Under the pieces are notes generated by a model that saw nothing but the letters and a program-made list of their open reading frames with translations, did no database searches and had not been told where the DNA came from. A stretch of 64,000 bases of DNA from Candidatus Heimdallarchaeota archaeon (GTDB lineage: Archaea; Asgardarchaeota; Heimdallarchaeia; JABLTI01), in contig JAHLVW010000083.1 of NCBI GenBank assembly GCA_019058275.1, positions 1 through 64,000 of the forward strand. Direction: 5' to 3'. Shown piece by piece: positions 62,168-64,000 of the stretch. Position 1 is the first letter of the stretch. Each line of letters begins with the position of its first letter. The translations under genes were made by a program, and so were the position numbers.

Positions 62168-63712
62168 ATGATAATGACTTCTATTACTAACACCACAATT
62201 ACTATAATTCCAGAACCTGTGGAATTAAAGAAAATTAATGGACATTTCGAGATTACAAAAGAAACTATGCTTTTTGTTGGAGAGAAACTAAAGAAAGTAG
62301 AAGAGTATTTACAACAATTAGTACAACCCTCTTTTAGTTGGAGAATTCCTGTTAGCACTAAACGAGTTAAAACTAATTATATTGATCTTTTGATTTGCGA
62401 AGAAGATCAAGAATTGGGCGAAGAAGGGTATGTTCTTAGTTCTACAAAAGATGGAATAAGAATTGAAGGAAACACTCCAAAAGGTGTTTTTTATGGCATA
62501 CAGACACTTAGACAATTACTACCAATGGAGATAGAAGAGAAGAGTCAAATTCAAAATATCGAATGGGTAATTCCTCGTGTTACAATAAAGGATTATCCAA
62601 GATTTGAATGGCGAGGATTCATGTTAGATGAAGCTCGGTATTTTATGGGGACAGAAGTTGTTAAGAAATATTTAGATTTGATGGCTTTACAAAAATTGAA
62701 TAAATTTCATTGGCATTTAGTTGATGATCAAGGTTGGCGAATAGAAATCGAAAAATACCCAAAGCTTACAAAAGTTGGTTCTAAACGTGAGTTGAAACAA
62801 AAACGTGGTGAAATAGCTAATACTGAGAATCCTAATATCTATGGAAGATTTTACAAAAAGTCAGAGATACAAGAAATCATTCAATATGCAAAAGATCGTT
62901 TTATAGAAATCATACCTGAAATTGAAATGCCAGGACATTCATCTGCTGCTTTAGCTGCTTACCCTGAACTAAGTTGTACAGGAGGACCATTTGAAGTTCC
63001 TACAAGATGGGGAATTTTTGCTGATACTTATTGTCCTGGAAATGATGAAGTTTACGAATTTCTGAAAAACGTTCTTGATGAGGTCATAGAGCTCTTTCCC
63101 TCTAAAATCATTCACATTGGTGGCGATGAAGTTCCTAAAATCCGCTGGCGATCTTGCTCTAAGTGTAAGGAAAAGATGAAAAAGGAAAATATTTCGAAGA
63201 TTAAGGATTTACAAGTTCTTCTCACAAATTACTTTGCCACATATCTCGAGTCAAAAGGTAGAAGATTAATGGGGTGGAATCAAATCCTAGATGAAAACTT
63301 AGTAAATAATGCTATTTCTCAATACTGGTTAGGAAAACAAAGGGAAACAATCAGTCATATAAAGCAAGGCAGAGATACTGTTATAACAAAATACTTGTGG
63401 ACTTACTTGGATCATCCATACAAGATACTTTCTTTAAAGAAAGCCTATAGGTTTGAACCAATTTTTTCAAAGTTAGGTGAAAAACATCACTCGCATATTA
63501 TTGGAATTGAAGCACCTCTTTGGACAGAACGCATCCCCAACGAAGAAAGATTAGATTGGCAAGCATTCCCTAGATTAATAGCATATGCTGAAATTGGTTG
63601 GACACCTAAAGATAAGAAAGACTACAAATCATTTAGAAATAGATTAGAAGCATTCCTAAAAAGACTAGATATTCTTGGTATAAATTACGCAACAATGAAA
63701 GAAGCAGAATGA
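62168..63712 (+). CDS. Beta-N-acetylhexosaminidase (GH20)
   Basis: 514 residues. An N-terminal alpha/beta domain (to about 135) is followed by the GH20 barrel: WRGFMLDEARYFMG, LQKLNKFHWHLVDDQGWR, and the catalytic pair Asp320-Glu321 in HIGGDEVPK, with WTERIPNEERLDW near the end. It removes terminal GlcNAc or GalNAc by substrate-assisted catalysis. No signal peptide, so it probably works in the cytoplasm on imported chitin- or glycan-derived sugars. ATG at 62168 or 62174. Confidence 0.95.
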   Translation: MIMTSITNTTITIIPEPVELKKINGHFEITKETMLFVGEKLKKVEEYLQQLVQPSFSWRIPVSTKRVKTNYIDLLICEEDQELGEEGYVLSSTKDGIRIEGNTPKGVFYGIQTLRQLLPMEIEEKSQIQNIEWVIPRVTIKDYPRFEWRGFMLDEARYFMGTEVVKKYLDLMALQKLNKFHWHLVDDQGWRIEIEKYPKLTKVGSKRELKQKRGEIANTENPNIYGRFYKKSEIQEIIQYAKDRFIEIIPEIEMPGHSSAALAAYPELSCTGGPFEVPTRWGIFADTYCPGNDEVYEFLKNVLDEVIELFPSKIIHIGGDEVPKIRWRSCSKCKEKMKKENISKIKDLQVLLTNYFATYLESKGRRLMGWNQILDENLVNNAISQYWLGKQRETISHIKQGRDTVITKYLWTYLDHPYKILSLKKAYRFEPIFSKLGEKHHSHIIGIEAPLWTERIPNEERLDWQAFPRLIAYAEIGWTPKDKKDYKSFRNRLEAFLKRLDILGINYATMKEAE

Positions 63713-64000
63713 AATTCTAATAATTCAAATCTATTCTTTTTGCTTCCTTTAAAACAGAGTACATCTATTGTAACGAATTCATTCATTAGCCGCTTATTTA
63801 CACCACCCCAATTTGCTGGAGAGAAATAACTTTTATCAATATTGTTTGGTTGAAAATATTTTGATTCAGTAGGGAAACCACCATCAGGCAACCTTTTGGA
63901 TTCAAGGATATCAATTGCTTCAATACAACATGAATCAGTGATTTTATTGGCTTCTGCAAGAACCTTTAATGCCATTAATATGTCATAATGCCAAAAGGGA
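63685..64000 (-). CDS. Partial alpha/alpha-toroid protein, third member
   Basis: The frame is open from the window end to the stop at 63685, giving the last 104 residues of a longer protein. PFWHYDILMALKVLAEANK and DGGFPTESKYF correspond to repeats of the gene at 52746, so this is a third toroid-family gene. An ATG at 63975 is internal, not the start. It overlaps the 3' end of the hexosaminidase gene by 28 bases, tail to tail. Confidence 0.7.
   Translation of the reverse strand, partial: PFWHYDILMALKVLAEANKITDSCCIEAIDILESKRLPDGGFPTESKYFQPNNIDKSYFSPANWGGVNKRLMNEFVTIDVLCFKGSKKNRFELLEFHSASFIVA

Noticed and set aside
1-64000. CRISPR array
   Set aside because: I saw no set of regularly spaced direct repeats anywhere in the window, despite the Cas4-like gene at 1167.

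Overview
The window reads as chromosomal DNA from an AT-rich archaeon (about one third GC by eye). The archaeal assignment rests on a PriS/PriL primase pair, an XPD-type Fe-S helicase, a geranylgeranyl reductase, a CDP-alcohol transferase of archaeal-lipid type, a SepF-like division protein, a type II methionine aminopeptidase, an F420-type luciferase-like oxidoreductase and many small zinc-ribbon proteins. Bacterial-type MutS and MutL, large secreted beta-rich proteins and a methionine aminopeptidase with a lysine-rich tail would suit an Asgard (Heimdallarchaeia-like) lineage. That placement is inference; no rRNA is present to settle it.

Layout. 1-1922: the end of an operon with a winged-helix protein and a Cas4/RecB-like Fe-S nuclease. 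1935-7150: a serine beta-lactamase-like hydrolase, a cellulose-synthase-like glycosyltransferase, then a decay zone with two frameshifted copies of a small GGWLV-motif gene, a beta-lactamase fragment and a degenerate tRNA-Met-like sequence. 7359-15178: two giant cell-surface proteins, one a subtilisin-like protease. 16164-19892: a four-gene corrinoid methyl-transfer cluster (corrinoid protein, homocysteine methyltransferase, stand-alone MetH-activation-like protein, MttB-like methyltransferase). 19975-30104: lipid reductase, M23 peptidase, SepF-like/wHTH pair, ferredoxin, primase, XPD helicase, nuclease and a CDP-alcohol transferase. 30202-30515: a GC-rich block that looks like a structured RNA of unknown class. 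31384-34600: a divergent tyrosine recombinase facing an operon of tiny charged proteins, then a histone-H1-like basic protein.

34823-45974: small unknown genes, MetAP2 with a basic tail, a secreted heme-domain-like protein, MutL, a NIPA/DMT-like transporter and MutS. 46279-64000: accessory genes with three members of an alpha/alpha-toroid (prenyltransferase/terpene-cyclase-fold) family, tandem GNAT and SRPBCC genes each broken by an in-frame stop, a second beta-lactamase-like gene, GrpB, a 50-residue CxxC protein, an LLM oxidoreductase, a DmpA-type peptidase, a three-gene operon with a frameshifted recombinase-like gene, TrmO, YoaP, DinB-like and TPR proteins, and a GH20 hexosaminidase.

Functional themes. 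The 16.1-19.9 kb cluster has the parts for moving a methyl group from a quaternary or tertiary amine through cobalamin to homocysteine, without the folate-binding part of MetH. The 22.4-27.9 kb block groups division, priming and repair. Two stretches (4.9-7.2 kb and 48.7-51.6 kb), plus 56.3-57.0 kb, hold an unusual number of broken genes.
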